The translations under genes and the position numbers were made by a program. From Paenibacillus sp. UNC499MF (GTDB taxonomy: Bacteria; Bacillota; Bacilli; Paenibacillales; NBRC-103111), in NCBI RefSeq assembly GCF_900107975.1, contig NZ_FNVF01000001.1:683895-747894 (forward strand): DNA of 64,000 nt. The letters run 5' to 3'. Numbering within the stretch: the first letter of the stretch is position 1; each line of letters begins with the position of its first letter. Shown here piece by piece: positions 25,884 through 34,414 of this stretch. The notes under the pieces are model-generated. The model worked only from the letters and a program-made list of their open reading frames with translations, did not search any database and was not told the DNA's origin.

Positions 25884-27665
25884 ATGATTGAAACGAGAAA
25901 ATGGACCCAGGGCGGAAGTTTCGTGATCGAAGATTTGGATGTCAACACTCTCGTTACACCGGAGGATTTCACCGAAGAACAGCGAATGATGATGGAGACG
26001 ACCCGCGACTTCGTAGAAGGAGAAGTGCTGCCGAAGGACGAAGAAATTGAGAAGCTCGATTACGAGCTGACCGTCAAGCTGATGCGCAAAGCGGGAGAAA
26101 TCGGCCTGCTGGGAGCGGATGTGCCGGAGGAATACGGCGGGCTCGGTCTAGATAAAATCAGTTCGACCGTCATTAACGAGAACTTGTCCAAAGCGTCCGC
26201 CTTTGCCCTGTCCATCGGCGCGCACGTCGGGATCGGCACCCTGCCGATTGTCTTCTTCGGTACGCCGGAGCAGAAGCGGAAATATTTGCCCGACCTCGCC
26301 ACGGGCGAAAAAATCGCGGCCTACTGCCTGACGGAGCCTACTTCCGGCTCGGATGCGCTGGGCGCGAAAACGACTGCAAAACTGTCGGAAGACGGGCGGC
26401 ACTATATTTTGAACGGGTCGAAGCTGTATATCACCAACGCGGGATTCGCGGATATTTTCATCGTGTACGCCAAGGTGGACGGCAAAGATTTTACCGCCTT
26501 TATCGTGGAACGCGAGCTGCCGGGCTTCTCCGTCGGACCGGAAGAGAAGAAAATGGGCATCAAAGGCTCGTCCACCTGCCCTCTTTATTTTGAGGATGTG
26601 CATGTGCCGGTCGAGAACCTGCTCGGGGAAGTGGGGCGCGGGCATATTATCGCATTTAATATTTTGAACATTGGTCGATTCAAGCTGGGAGCGGGCTGTC
26701 TCGGCGCCAGCAAGGAAGCCATCGAGCTCAGCGCGAAATACGCCAACACCCGTACGCAGTTCGGTCAGCCGATCTCTTCCTTCCCCCTTATCGGGAAGAA
26801 GCTTGCGGAAATGAATATCCGCACGTATGTGACGGAAAGCATCGTGTACCGGACATCCGGCATGATCGACACGGCTCTCCAGAACCTCGACCACAACAGC
26901 GCGGAAGCGGGGCAGCAGTCCGCCAAAGCGATCGCGGAGTACGCGCTGGAATGTTCCATTAATAAGGTCTTCGCTTCGGAGGCCCTCGATTTCGTGGCCG
27001 ATGAAGGTGTGCAGATTCACGGCGGTTACGGCTTTATTCAGGAGTATAAAATCGAACGGATTTACCGGGATTCCCGGATCAACCGGATTTTTGAAGGGAC
27101 GAATGAAATTAACCGCCTTCTCATTCCGGGAACGCTGCTTAAGAAAGCGATGAAGGGCGAGCTGGATCTCATGGGCAAAGCGCAGGCTCTGCAAGCCGAG
27201 CTCATGCAGCTCATTCCGGGTCAGACGTTCGACGAACCGCTGGAGCAGGCAGCCCATCTGACCGCTATGGCGAAAAAAGTGTTCCTGATGGCAGGCGGCT
27301 CCGCCGTACAGAAATACGGCATGAACCTGGAGAAGCAGCAGGAAGTGCTCAGCAATCTGGCGGATATGATGATCGGGATTTATGCCATGGAAACGACGCT
27401 GGTGCGGACGCGCAAGCTTATCGCGAAATCCGGCGAAGAGAAAGCGAAGAACGCGATCCAAATGACGGACGTCTTCGTTCAGGAAGCGTTAGGGGAGATC
27501 GAGCGTCTCGCCAAGGATACGCTGGCCGCGATGGAAACCGGCGACATGCTGCGCACCCAGCTGTCCGTTCTCAAGAAGCTCACGCGCAGCACACCGGTTG
27601 ATGCGGTCGGACTGAAGCGCGAAATTGCGGCTCGTGTCATAGCTGCTGAGAAATACGTCATCTGA
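25884..27665 (+). CDS. fadE: Acyl-CoA dehydrogenase
   Basis: The roughly 593-residue protein matches FadE (YusJ) in length. Features include the N-terminal helical domain, AYCLTEPTSGSDALGAKTTAKL with the FAD/substrate beta-domain, KMGIKGSSTCPLYFEDVHVP, and the C-terminal RTQFGQPISSFPLIGKKLAEM, VQIHGGYGFIQEYKIERIYRDSRINRIFEGTNEINR signatures. A further helical C-terminal extension of about 150 residues is usual for the YusJ/VLCAD-like branch. ATG 25884 follows AAAGGAGAG. It oxidises acyl-CoA to enoyl-CoA and passes electrons to EtfBA. It is followed by the acyl-CoA ligase gene 30 bp later, so the two are probably co-transcribed. Confidence 0.96.
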   Translation: MIETRKWTQGGSFVIEDLDVNTLVTPEDFTEEQRMMMETTRDFVEGEVLPKDEEIEKLDYELTVKLMRKAGEIGLLGADVPEEYGGLGLDKISSTVINENLSKASAFALSIGAHVGIGTLPIVFFGTPEQKRKYLPDLATGEKIAAYCLTEPTSGSDALGAKTTAKLSEDGRHYILNGSKLYITNAGFADIFIVYAKVDGKDFTAFIVERELPGFSVGPEEKKMGIKGSSTCPLYFEDVHVPVENLLGEVGRGHIIAFNILNIGRFKLGAGCLGASKEAIELSAKYANTRTQFGQPISSFPLIGKKLAEMNIRTYVTESIVYRTSGMIDTALQNLDHNSAEAGQQSAKAIAEYALECSINKVFASEALDFVADEGVQIHGGYGFIQEYKIERIYRDSRINRIFEGTNEINRLLIPGTLLKKAMKGELDLMGKAQALQAELMQLIPGQTFDEPLEQAAHLTAMAKKVFLMAGGSAVQKYGMNLEKQQEVLSNLADMMIGIYAMETTLVRTRKLIAKSGEEKAKNAIQMTDVFVQEALGEIERLAKDTLAAMETGDMLRTQLSVLKKLTRSTPVDAVGLKREIAARVIAAEKYVI

Positions 27666-27695
27666 CGATATGGCCCGCGAAAGGGATGATCTTGT

Positions 27696-29384
27696 ATGGA
27701 TTCGGCTAAGCCATGGCTGCATCACTACGAAAGTGAAGTCGCCTCGACTTACGAGTATCCCAGGCACAATTTAGCGTACTTTCTGGTGCAGGCGGCGGGA
27801 AAAAACCCGCAGCTGCCCGCCCTTTATTTTATGGGCAAAAAAATCAAATACGGGCAGCTGATGGAGGCGTGCTACCGGTTCGCCAATGGACTGAGGCAGC
27901 TCGGCGTCAAGAAAGGGGAGCGGGTGGCGATTATGCTGCCCAACTGCCCCCAGAGCGTGATCGCTTACTACGGGGCGCTGCTTGCCGGCGCGGTGGTAGT
28001 CCAGACGAACCCGCTTTATATGGAGCGGGAGCTGGAGCATCAGCTTGTCGATTCCGGGGCCGTCGCGATTGTTACTCTGGATCTGCTGCACCGGAGAGTC
28101 GGCGCGGTTATGCCGAGAACACACCTGCGGCACATGCTCGTTTCTTCTTTGAAAGAATACCTGCCTTTTCCGAAGAACATGCTGTACCCGATCAAAGCGA
28201 AGCGGGACGGGGCGGACCTGAACGTTCCCTGGAGCGATTCCGTGAAGTCCTTCCAAACGCTGCTGGCGGCATCATCGGCGATACCGGTCATGGAAGAAGT
28301 GAATGCGGCCGAGGATGTGGCGCTGCTTCAGTATACCGGAGGAACGACGGGGCTCTCGAAAGGAGTCATGCTGACGCACCTGAACCTGATCGCGAACACG
28401 CTGCAGACGGCCCATTGGTTCTACCGTGCGGCAGACGGACAAGAAATTTACTTGGCAGCGCTTCCATTTTTTCATGTGTTCGGCATGACGGTACTTATGA
28501 ACCAGGCGGTTGTCCGCAGCGGTCTGATGGTACTTGTGCCGAAGTTTGAAGCGGGCGAAATACTGGGCCTCATCTCGAAGCTGAAGCCGACGGTGTTCCC
28601 CGGCGCGCCGACGATGTATATCGCCTTGATCAATCACCCCGACATCCGGGAACACGATTTGTCTTCGATTAATGTGTGTATCAGCGGGTCCGCTCCGCTT
28701 CCTCTTGAGGTGCAGGAAAGATTCGAGGAGCTGACGGGCGGCCGTCTGATCGAAGGCTACGGCCTAACGGAAGCGTCTCCGGTGACACATGCGAATCCGA
28801 TCTGGGGAAGAAGGAAGATCGGTTCGATCGGCGTGCCTTTCCCGGATACGGAAGCTAAGGTCATAAACCCCGGAACCGGAGAGCAGGCGGACATCGGCGA
28901 AATCGGCGAACTTATCGTGAAGGGGCCGCAGGTCATGAAAGGGTATTGGAACCGTCCGCATGAGTCGGAGGCGGTGCTCAAGGACGGCTGGCTCTATACC
29001 GGAGACATGGCCCGTATGGACGAGGAAGGCTATTTTTCAATCGTGGACCGGAAAAAAGATATCATCATTGCAGGCGGCTTTAATATTTATCCGCGGGAAA
29101 TCGAGGAAGTGCTTTACGAGCATCCGTCCGTCAAGGAAGCGGTCGTGATCGGAATACCGGACCCGTACCGGGGAGAGACTGTGAAAGCCTTCGTTATCGT
29201 ACGGGAAGGAGAAATTCTCACGGAAGAAGAACTCAACACGTGGTGCCGCGACCGGCTGGCGGCTTTCAAGGTGCCGCGGCGGTATGAATTCCGGACGCAG
29301 CTTCCGAAAACGATGGTCGGTAAAGTCCTGCGCCGCAAACTGCTTGAGGAAGAACTTCAGCAAATGTCCGATGCGAAAGAGTAA
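27696..29384 (+). CDS. lcfA: Long-chain fatty-acid-CoA ligase
   Basis: The 562-residue adenylate-forming enzyme activates fatty acids to acyl-CoA. ATP motifs are clear: LQYTGGTTGLSKGVMLTH (P-loop), the fatty-acyl signature region YGLTEASPVTHANP, and GWLYTGDMARMDEEGYFSIVDRKKDIIIAGGFNIYPREIEEV, ending with the catalytic Lys in LPKTMVGKVLRRKL. The size and motifs match LcfA of B. subtilis, and the gene sits in the fad island, so the symbol is used for orthology rather than proof. It ends the fad transcription unit at a terminator. Confidence 0.92.
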   Translation: MDSAKPWLHHYESEVASTYEYPRHNLAYFLVQAAGKNPQLPALYFMGKKIKYGQLMEACYRFANGLRQLGVKKGERVAIMLPNCPQSVIAYYGALLAGAVVVQTNPLYMERELEHQLVDSGAVAIVTLDLLHRRVGAVMPRTHLRHMLVSSLKEYLPFPKNMLYPIKAKRDGADLNVPWSDSVKSFQTLLAASSAIPVMEEVNAAEDVALLQYTGGTTGLSKGVMLTHLNLIANTLQTAHWFYRAADGQEIYLAALPFFHVFGMTVLMNQAVVRSGLMVLVPKFEAGEILGLISKLKPTVFPGAPTMYIALINHPDIREHDLSSINVCISGSAPLPLEVQERFEELTGGRLIEGYGLTEASPVTHANPIWGRRKIGSIGVPFPDTEAKVINPGTGEQADIGEIGELIVKGPQVMKGYWNRPHESEAVLKDGWLYTGDMARMDEEGYFSIVDRKKDIIIAGGFNIYPREIEEVLYEHPSVKEAVVIGIPDPYRGETVKAFVIVREGEILTEEELNTWCRDRLAAFKVPRRYEFRTQLPKTMVGKVLRRKLLEEELQQMSDAKE

Positions 29385-29416
29385 GGGGGCCGTTTTTCCG
29401 GCCCGCTCCATCGCTT

Positions 29417-29439
29417 AAGCCCCGCAGTGGGGCTTTTTC
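29417..29439 (+). terminator. Intrinsic terminator after the acyl-CoA ligase gene
   Basis: AAGCCCC and GGGGCTT around GCAGT form a compact stem, followed by TTTT. Confidence 0.85.
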
Positions 29440-29456
29440 TTTCCGGAACAACCCGG

Positions 29457-29462
29457 TATAAT
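29457..29462 (+). promoter_or_regulatory. Possible -10 of the thioesterase gene
   Basis: A perfect TATAAT lies 30 bp upstream of the start codon. No good -35 is seen. Confidence 0.35.
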
Positions 29463-29491
29463 GCAGCTAATTAGAGAAGGGAGGGAACCCG

Positions 29492-29905
29492 ATGGAACCC
29501 AAAAATGCAGTCAGCCCGCAGTTTCAGCATCTGATGGAACGTGCGAGAAATACGTTCTGGGAGTATCTCGGCTGTGAGATTGTGGAGGCAACCGCCGACA
29601 AAGTCGTGGTCCGGCTTGTCGCCCAGCAGCATCATCTCAATCTGATCGGAATCGTTCACGGGGGAGTGACCTCTTCCATGCTGGATAACGCCATGGGCGT
29701 CGTGCTCATGCTTGCAAGACCCGACGACAAGATTGTGACGACGAATTTGAACGTGCAGTTCGTGGCGCCCATGCAGCCCGGAGAATTGTTCGTGACGGCG
29801 GAAATTGTCCACCAGTCCCGGAAAATGCTGACGGCCGTCGGCCGGGTCACGGATGCGGAAGGACGCCTGGGCACCTTCGGAACCGGAACCTTCCGGGTAA
29901 TCTGA
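29492..29905 (+). CDS. PaaI-family hotdog-fold thioesterase
   Basis: The 137-residue protein has the hotdog motif IVHGGVTSSMLDNAMGVVL, the usual HGG motif of acyl-CoA thioesterases of the PaaI/YdiI type, plus VTTNLNVQFVAPMQPGELFVTAE. It hydrolyses an acyl- or aryl-CoA ester. The ribosome binding site AGGGAGGG precedes the ATG. Its position directly after the fad genes suggests a role in acyl-CoA turnover, though it has its own promoter-like sequence and terminator. Substrate length is unknown. Confidence 0.9.
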   Translation: MEPKNAVSPQFQHLMERARNTFWEYLGCEIVEATADKVVVRLVAQQHHLNLIGIVHGGVTSSMLDNAMGVVLMLARPDDKIVTTNLNVQFVAPMQPGELFVTAEIVHQSRKMLTAVGRVTDAEGRLGTFGTGTFRVI

Positions 29906-29927
29906 GAAACGGATTCCTTTGTAAAAG

Positions 29928-29958
29928 AACCTGAAGAGGCGATCTCTTCGGGTTTTTT
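29928..29958 (+). terminator. Intrinsic terminator after the thioesterase gene
   Basis: AACCTGAAGAG pairs with CTCTTCGGGTT around GCGAT and is followed by TTTT. Confidence 0.85.
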
Positions 29959-30001
29959 GCTTAAACGGGGGTCCCCGGCTTTTTGCGCGAGTTTGATCCG
30001 G

Positions 30002-30030
30002 TTGTGTACAATTGAATAATTCATTATACT
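30002..30030 (+). promoter_or_regulatory. Promoter of ytxJ
   Basis: TTGTGT and TATACT are separated by 17 bp, about 48 bp before the ytxJ start. Confidence 0.6.
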
Positions 30031-30077
30031 ATTTATAATCCTTATAAACAGGAAGTATGGAAGGGAGCGAAATCTAT

Positions 30078-30419
30078 ATGGCAAATTGGACTGAAGTCAC
30101 CACATTGGAACAATGGAACGAGATTTTCGACGGATCCGCGGAGAAGCCTTTCGTCATGCTGAAGCACAGCACAACCTGCCCGGTCAGCGCCAGCGCACTG
30201 GAGGAATACGACGAATATTTGGGCAAAAACCCGAACGAGAAGGTAAACTATTATCTCGTCAAGGTAATCGAATCCCGTCCGGTCTCCAATAAAATTGCCG
30301 AGGATGTCGGCGTGAAGCACGCTTCCCCGCAAATTATTTACGTGAAGGACAAGTTCGCGGAATGGAATACTTCCCATTGGTCGGTAACGTCCAAGCACAT
30401 TTCCGCCGTGCTGGACTAA
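30078..30419 (+). CDS. ytxJ: Bacillithiol system redox-active protein YtxJ
   Basis: The 113-residue thioredoxin-fold protein has a monothiol active-site region VMLKHSTTCPVSASALEEYDEYL and the cis-Pro region VKHASPQIIYVKD, both typical of YtxJ (formerly general stress protein, DUF2847). It is proposed to act in bacillithiol-dependent redox repair of protein thiols. ATG 30078 follows GGAAGGGAGCG. Its presence implies that this organism makes bacillithiol, consistent with a Bacillales host. It is a single-gene unit. Confidence 0.92.
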   Translation: MANWTEVTTLEQWNEIFDGSAEKPFVMLKHSTTCPVSASALEEYDEYLGKNPNEKVNYYLVKVIESRPVSNKIAEDVGVKHASPQIIYVKDKFAEWNTSHWSVTSKHISAVLD

Positions 30420-30470
30420 AAGAAAGAGCCGGGCTCACGGATGGATATACCTGTTCGAGCATATTGGCAA

Positions 30471-30488
30471 TATATACACCTGTATATA
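30471..30488. promoter_or_regulatory. 18-bp palindrome, candidate operator
   Basis: TATATACACCTGTATATA has perfect 8-bp arms. It overlaps the -35 position of the TATACT promoter-like sequence at 30504-30509, so a repressor bound here could occlude that promoter. The regulator is unknown. Confidence 0.55.
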
Positions 30489-30503
30489 CGAAATGATGTA
30501 CGA

Positions 30504-30509
30504 TATACT
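30504..30509 (+). promoter_or_regulatory. Possible -10 next to the palindrome
   Basis: TATACT lies 17 bp after TGTATA (30481-30486), which is part of the palindrome. A transcript from here would start almost directly at the next hairpin. Confidence 0.4.
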
Positions 30510-30515
30510 GGTCTT

Positions 30516-30560
30516 ACGGACGGGTATCGTGGAAAGTAGCCGTCCGTCGGATCTTTTTTT
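30516..30560 (+). terminator. Hairpin with T-run, possible ytxJ terminator or short RNA
   Basis: ACGGACGG (30516-30523) and CCGTCCGT (30540-30547) are perfect 8-bp arms. The T7 run starts about six bases later. It is the first of two consecutive hairpins. Confidence 0.65.
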
Positions 30561-30598
30561 CATAACCTTTGCCCTGACGGGCTCAGGTTATTTTTTTT
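30561..30598 (+). terminator. Second hairpin with T-run
   Basis: ATAACCT pairs with AGGTTAT, with inner GCCC/GGGC around TGAC, followed by TTTTTTTT. It is a textbook intrinsic terminator, immediately before the EamA promoter region. Confidence 0.8.
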
Positions 30599-30602
30599 GC
30601 TC

Positions 30603-30638
30603 CGGAGGATGGTCCTCCGTATCCAAATCAGGTATACT
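30603..30638 (+). promoter_or_regulatory. Possible EamA promoter with overlapping inverted repeat
   Basis: CGGAGGA/TCCTCCG (30603-30619) is a perfect 7-bp inverted repeat. It overlaps the -35 position of TATACT at 30633-30638, which itself lies in the near-palindrome TCAGGTATACTGA. Confidence 0.4.
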
Positions 30639-30682
30639 GATCCGAGTACATAAATTGACCCTTGGTAAAGGAACACGGAAAA

Positions 30683-31669
30683 ATGACTACACAATCGCAC
30701 GACAAACCTCTGTTTCCGGTGCCTCTCGCATTTATCGTGGGCATTATCGGAATCTCTTTCTCTGCCATTTTTGTCCGCTGGAGCGAGGCCCCCGTGGCCG
30801 TAACGGCCATGTACCGGCTGCTGCTGACCAACCTGATCATGCTGCCGTTCTTGTTCAAATACACCGCCGAGATCAGAGCGATCCGCTGGAAGTCGGTGTT
30901 CGGTCTGATCGGCTCGGGCTTGTTCCTGGCGCTGCATTTTCTGCTCTGGATGGCATCTCTAAGCTATACGACGGTCGCCTCCTCGACGGCGCTGCTAACG
31001 CTTGAACCGATCTTCGTGATGATCGGGGCATACTGGCTGTTCCGCCAGAAGAACAGCTGGGGCACGGTGACCGGCATGCTGATCGCGATGATCGGAGCCG
31101 CCATGATCGGCTGGGGGGACTTCCGGTTCTCCGGCGAAGCTCTCAAAGGCGATCTGCTGTCCATCGTCAGCGCGGCGGCCGTAGCCGTTCATATGCTGCT
31201 CGGCAAAACGATGCGGCAGTCCATGTCCGCTTTCGTGTACAGCTTTTTCGTTTTCCTGGCGGCCGCCGCCGCTCTCGGTGTCTACAATCTTGCGGAGGGA
31301 ACGCCGCTGACAGGTTATTCCCAGAGGGACTGGCTCATGTTCCTGCTGCTTGCGATCGTGCCGACGATGTTCGGCCACTATCTCTTCAACTGGCTGTTGA
31401 AATACGTGAAGGCCGCGACCGTGTCCATGAGTGTACTCGGTGAGCCGCTGGGTTCGACGGTACTCGCCTTCTTCCTGCTCGGCGAGGCGATAACCGGCAT
31501 CCAGATCGGCGCAGGCTGCCTTCTGCTGTTCGGCATCTGGCTGTTTATCCGCAGTCAGGGCAGGAAAGGAAAGGACGAAATGGTGGCGACCCCCGCCGTG
31601 CCCGCCCCCCTGCCTGAAGTCCCGGAGGAGCGCACGGAGGCTTCCCGGCCTCCTTTAGCCGGCAGTTGA
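30683..31669 (+). CDS. EamA (DMT superfamily) transporter
   Basis: The roughly 328-residue protein has ten predicted membrane helices in two EamA repeats (about 12-140 and 155-295). Motifs such as FVRWSEAPVAVTAMYRLL, LAALHF-like and LSYTTVASSTALLTLEPIFVMIGAYWLFRQ are typical. The second half ends with SVLGEPLGSTVLAFFLLGEAITGIQIGAGCLLLFGIW. The C-terminus is a Pro/Glu-rich tail. DMT exporters handle metabolites such as amino acids or nucleosides; no substrate can be assigned. ATG 30683 follows AAAGGAA. A cluster of inverted repeats upstream suggests regulated expression. Confidence 0.92.
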   Translation: MTTQSHDKPLFPVPLAFIVGIIGISFSAIFVRWSEAPVAVTAMYRLLLTNLIMLPFLFKYTAEIRAIRWKSVFGLIGSGLFLALHFLLWMASLSYTTVASSTALLTLEPIFVMIGAYWLFRQKNSWGTVTGMLIAMIGAAMIGWGDFRFSGEALKGDLLSIVSAAAVAVHMLLGKTMRQSMSAFVYSFFVFLAAAAALGVYNLAEGTPLTGYSQRDWLMFLLLAIVPTMFGHYLFNWLLKYVKAATVSMSVLGEPLGSTVLAFFLLGEAITGIQIGAGCLLLFGIWLFIRSQGRKGKDEMVATPAVPAPLPEVPEERTEASRPPLAGS

Positions 31670-31729
31670 ACGATTAGTATTCCTTCTTAACAAGAAACAA
31701 ATATAACGCCGCAGCATACACAACCGCGT

Positions 31730-31758
31730 AAAAAAAGCCCCTTTAAGGGGCTTTTTTT
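31730..31758 (+). terminator. Intrinsic terminator after the EamA gene
   Basis: AAAAAAAGCCCC and GGGGCTTTTTTT around TTTAA. It may work in both directions. Confidence 0.88.
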
Positions 31759-31949
31759 CATAGATTAAGTGAATTTAGGTCATTTTGGTGCGGCTTGAGT
31801 CATAAAGATTTCTTATAAGTTTCTTCCTTAGAAAACCCCGCCTGTTTCAAAACCGAAAAATTTGGATAATGAATAGCAAATTACCCATATACATATAGCG
31901 GGTATTGTTAGGCGTTCCTGCAGGCTGCTGCATGATTAAGAGGGACGCC

Positions 31950-31976
31950 ATGCTGACAAAGAGGGGGATGCCATGA
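31950..31976 (+). CDS. Putative eight-codon leader ORF
   Basis: ATG CTG ACA AAG AGG GGG ATG CCA TGA encodes MLTKRGMP. Its own AAGAGGGA ribosome-binding-like site lies at 31938-31945. The stop overlaps the start codon of the ABC ATPase gene (ATGA), so the two could be translationally coupled. The upstream site AAGAGGGACGCCATG and the gene's own AAGAGGGGGATGCCATG are near-duplicates, so chance duplication is also possible. Confidence 0.35.
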   Translation: MLTKRGMP

Positions 31977-32701
31977 TTAATTTTACGAATGTCGACAAGT
32001 ATTACGGATCATTTCACGTGCTGCAGGACATCAACCTCGAAGTGAAGAAAGGCGAAGTCGTCGTCGTAATCGGTCCTTCGGGATCTGGAAAAAGCACGAT
32101 GCTGCGCTGCATTAACCGGCTGGAAACGATCCAGCAGGGGGAGCTGACGGTAGAAGGCGTCCGGGTGAACGACAAGAAAACCGACATCAACAAGCTCCGG
32201 CGGGAAATCGGCATGGTTTTCCAGCATTTTAATTTGTATCCTCACAAAAAAGTCCTCGATAACATCACGCTGGCTCCCATCAAGGTTCTCGGACTCTCGA
32301 AAGCGGACGCGGAGAAGCGCGCGATGCTTTATTTGGAAAAGGTAGGAATTCCTGATAAAGCGCAATCTTTTCCATCTCAGCTTTCAGGGGGACAGCAGCA
32401 GCGTGTCGCGATAGCACGCGGGCTTGCCATGGAGCCGAACATCATGCTGTTCGATGAGCCGACCTCCGCGCTCGATCCCGAGATGATCGGAGAAGTTCTC
32501 GACGTGATGAAGACTCTGGCGAAGGAAGGAATGACGATGGTCGTCGTGACCCACGAAATGGGGTTTGCCCGTGAAGTGGCGGACCGGGTCGTATTTATGG
32601 ACCAGGGTCAGATCGTCGAGGAAGCGCTTCCGAAACAATTTTTCGAGAATCCGCGGGAAGAACGGGCCAAGCTGTTCTTGAGCCGCCTGCTTGCGCATTA
32701 G
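31973..32701 (+). CDS. Polar amino acid ABC transporter ATP-binding protein (GlnQ-like)
   Basis: The 242-residue ATPase has Walker [13 protein letters not shown], signature [17 protein letters not shown], Walker [16 protein letters not shown] and the HEMGFAREV switch region that marks PAAT-type amino acid importers. It energises import with the two downstream permeases. Unusually the ATPase is first in the operon, before the binding protein. A purine-rich ribosome binding site AAGAGGGGG precedes the ATG. Upstream is the putative leader ORF. Confidence 0.94.
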   Translation: MINFTNVDKYYGSFHVLQDINLEVKKGEVVVVIGPSGSGKSTMLRCINRLETIQQGELTVEGVRVNDKKTDINKLRREIGMVFQHFNLYPHKKVLDNITLAPIKVLGLSKADAEKRAMLYLEKVGIPDKAQSFPSQLSGGQQQRVAIARGLAMEPNIMLFDEPTSALDPEMIGEVLDVMKTLAKEGMTMVVVTHEMGFAREVADRVVFMDQGQIVEEALPKQFFENPREERAKLFLSRLLAH

Positions 32702-32760
32702 CGGATGAAGGTGATTAGGTTTAACCCAATACAGAAGTGAAAAAAGAAAGGGGTCTGTTT

Positions 32761-33624
32761 ATGAAAGTTTGGAAGCCTTTTAAAATCGGCATGATTCTAC
32801 TTACCTTTATTCTGGTGCTCGGCGCCTGCGGCAAAGCCAAAGATTCGGGAGGATCGACAGGCGGATCGACTCCGGGCGGATCAACCGCGCCGGCAGCCGA
32901 GACGAAAACGCTCGATGCGATCAAGCAGCGCGGCAAATTCGTGGTTGGCGTCAAATTCGATACGAACCTGTTCGGGTTGAAGGACCCGGGAACGGGTCAA
33001 GTCAACGGCTTCGATATCGACATCGCCAAAGCCATCGCGAAGAAGGTGCTCGGTGACGAGACGAAAGTCGAGCTGAAAGAAGTGACGTCCAAAACGCGGA
33101 TTCCGATGCTCCAAAAAGGAGATATCGACGCCATTATCGCCACGATGACCATTTCCGAAGAGCGCAAGAAGGAAGTGGATTTCACGGACGTTTATTTCAA
33201 AGCGGGCCAGTCCCTGCTCGTCAAAAAAGGCAGCGACATCAAGTCGATCGACGACGTGGTGAAGAAGAAAGGCGTTAAAGTCCTGGCCGTAAAAGGCTCC
33301 ACTTCCGCGAAAAACATCCGTGCCAAGGCGCCGGACGCGCAGGTGCTGGAGTTCGAGAACTACCAGGAGGCGTTCACGGCGCTGAAATCGGGCAAAGGGG
33401 AAGCTTTGACGACGGATAACGCCATTCTTTACGGCATGACGAAACAGGATCCGGGCTATGAAGTCGTAGGCGGCACTTTCACGGATGAGCCGTACGGCAT
33501 AGCGGTCCGCAAAGGCGACGCCGAGTTTACGAAAGCGGTCAACGACGTCCTGAAAGAACTGAAGGACAGCGGCGAATACGCGAAAATTTACGAGAAGTGG
33601 ATCGGCGAGAAACCGGCCGAGTAA
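32761..33624 (+). CDS. Amino acid ABC transporter substrate-binding lipoprotein (GlnH-like)
   Basis: The 287-residue protein has a signal peptide ending in the lipobox LGAC, then a Gly/Ser/Thr-rich linker and a type II periplasmic binding domain starting at AIKQRGKFVVGVKFDTNLFGLKDPGTG. Motifs such as NGFDIDIAKAIAKKVLGD and ATMTISEERKKEVDFTDVYFKAGQSLLV match SBP_bac_3 proteins for glutamine, glutamate or aspartate. ATG 32761 follows GAAAGGGG. It is the second gene of the operon. Confidence 0.93.
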   Translation: MKVWKPFKIGMILLTFILVLGACGKAKDSGGSTGGSTPGGSTAPAAETKTLDAIKQRGKFVVGVKFDTNLFGLKDPGTGQVNGFDIDIAKAIAKKVLGDETKVELKEVTSKTRIPMLQKGDIDAIIATMTISEERKKEVDFTDVYFKAGQSLLVKKGSDIKSIDDVVKKKGVKVLAVKGSTSAKNIRAKAPDAQVLEFENYQEAFTALKSGKGEALTTDNAILYGMTKQDPGYEVVGGTFTDEPYGIAVRKGDAEFTKAVNDVLKELKDSGEYAKIYEKWIGEKPAE

Positions 33625-33711
33625 AACGGAGCGGGATAGGCGGCTAGCCGGCCGCTTGTCCCGTTTTCTTCCGGGATAAGTTATCAGAAGGAACAGATCG
33701 GGGTGCTGCCG

Positions 33712-34359
33712 GTGGATTTAAGCGTAATTACAGAGAATTGGGACAGATATATCGAAGGATTCGGCAATACCGTGATGGTCAGTCTTCTGTCGCTCGTGCT
33801 CAGCTTTCTGCTGGGGACGCTGGTGGCCGTCTTCCGGATTTCGCCCTTTAAGGCGCTGCGGGCGATCAGTGCGGTCTATGTGGAATTCGTTCGGAACATT
33901 CCCCTGCTGCTTATTATTTTCTTCTTTTATTACGGATCGTCCGAATTCGGCCTGTCTCTGGACGGGTTTACCGCCGGAACGATCGGCCTGACGATTTACA
34001 CGTCCGCTTTTATTGCGGAGGCGATCCGGGCCGGAATTCTGGCCGTACCCGCGGGCCAGTCGGAGGCTGCGCGTTCCTCGGGTCTTTCTTACGGGCAGAC
34101 GATGATTCACGTCGTTCTTCCCCAGGCGATCAAAATCGTGATCCCGCCTCTGGGCAACCAGTTTCTGAATTTAATCAAAAACTCTTCCATTCTCGGGGTT
34201 ATCGCCGGTATGGATCTGATGTATTTCGGGGATCTGATCAATTCCGATACGCTCGATACATTTAATGTGTATATCGGGGTCGCGCTGTTCTATCTGGTGC
34301 TGACGATACCGCTCAGTTTGCTGGTGCAGTATCTCGAAAGAAGAATGGCGCGCGCCTAA
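33712..34359 (+). CDS. Amino acid ABC transporter permease 1
   Basis: The roughly 215-residue membrane protein has about five helices and the EAA loop AEAIRAGILAVPAGQSEAARSSGLSYGQTMIHVVLPQA that contacts the ATPase. The pattern VEFVRNIPLLLIIFF is typical of HisMQ/GlnP permeases. GTG 33712 is preferred because a G-rich site (33699-33702) lies about nine bases upstream; GTG 33703 is an alternative. It pairs with permease 2 to form the heterodimeric channel. Confidence 0.92.
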   Translation: MDLSVITENWDRYIEGFGNTVMVSLLSLVLSFLLGTLVAVFRISPFKALRAISAVYVEFVRNIPLLLIIFFFYYGSSEFGLSLDGFTAGTIGLTIYTSAFIAEAIRAGILAVPAGQSEAARSSGLSYGQTMIHVVLPQAIKIVIPPLGNQFLNLIKNSSILGVIAGMDLMYFGDLINSDTLDTFNVYIGVALFYLVLTIPLSLLVQYLERRMARA

Positions 34360-34414
34360 TCGTATCCGGACGGGACAAGACCAGATCCGGTGAATGTCAA
34401 AGTGGGGTGTCGGA

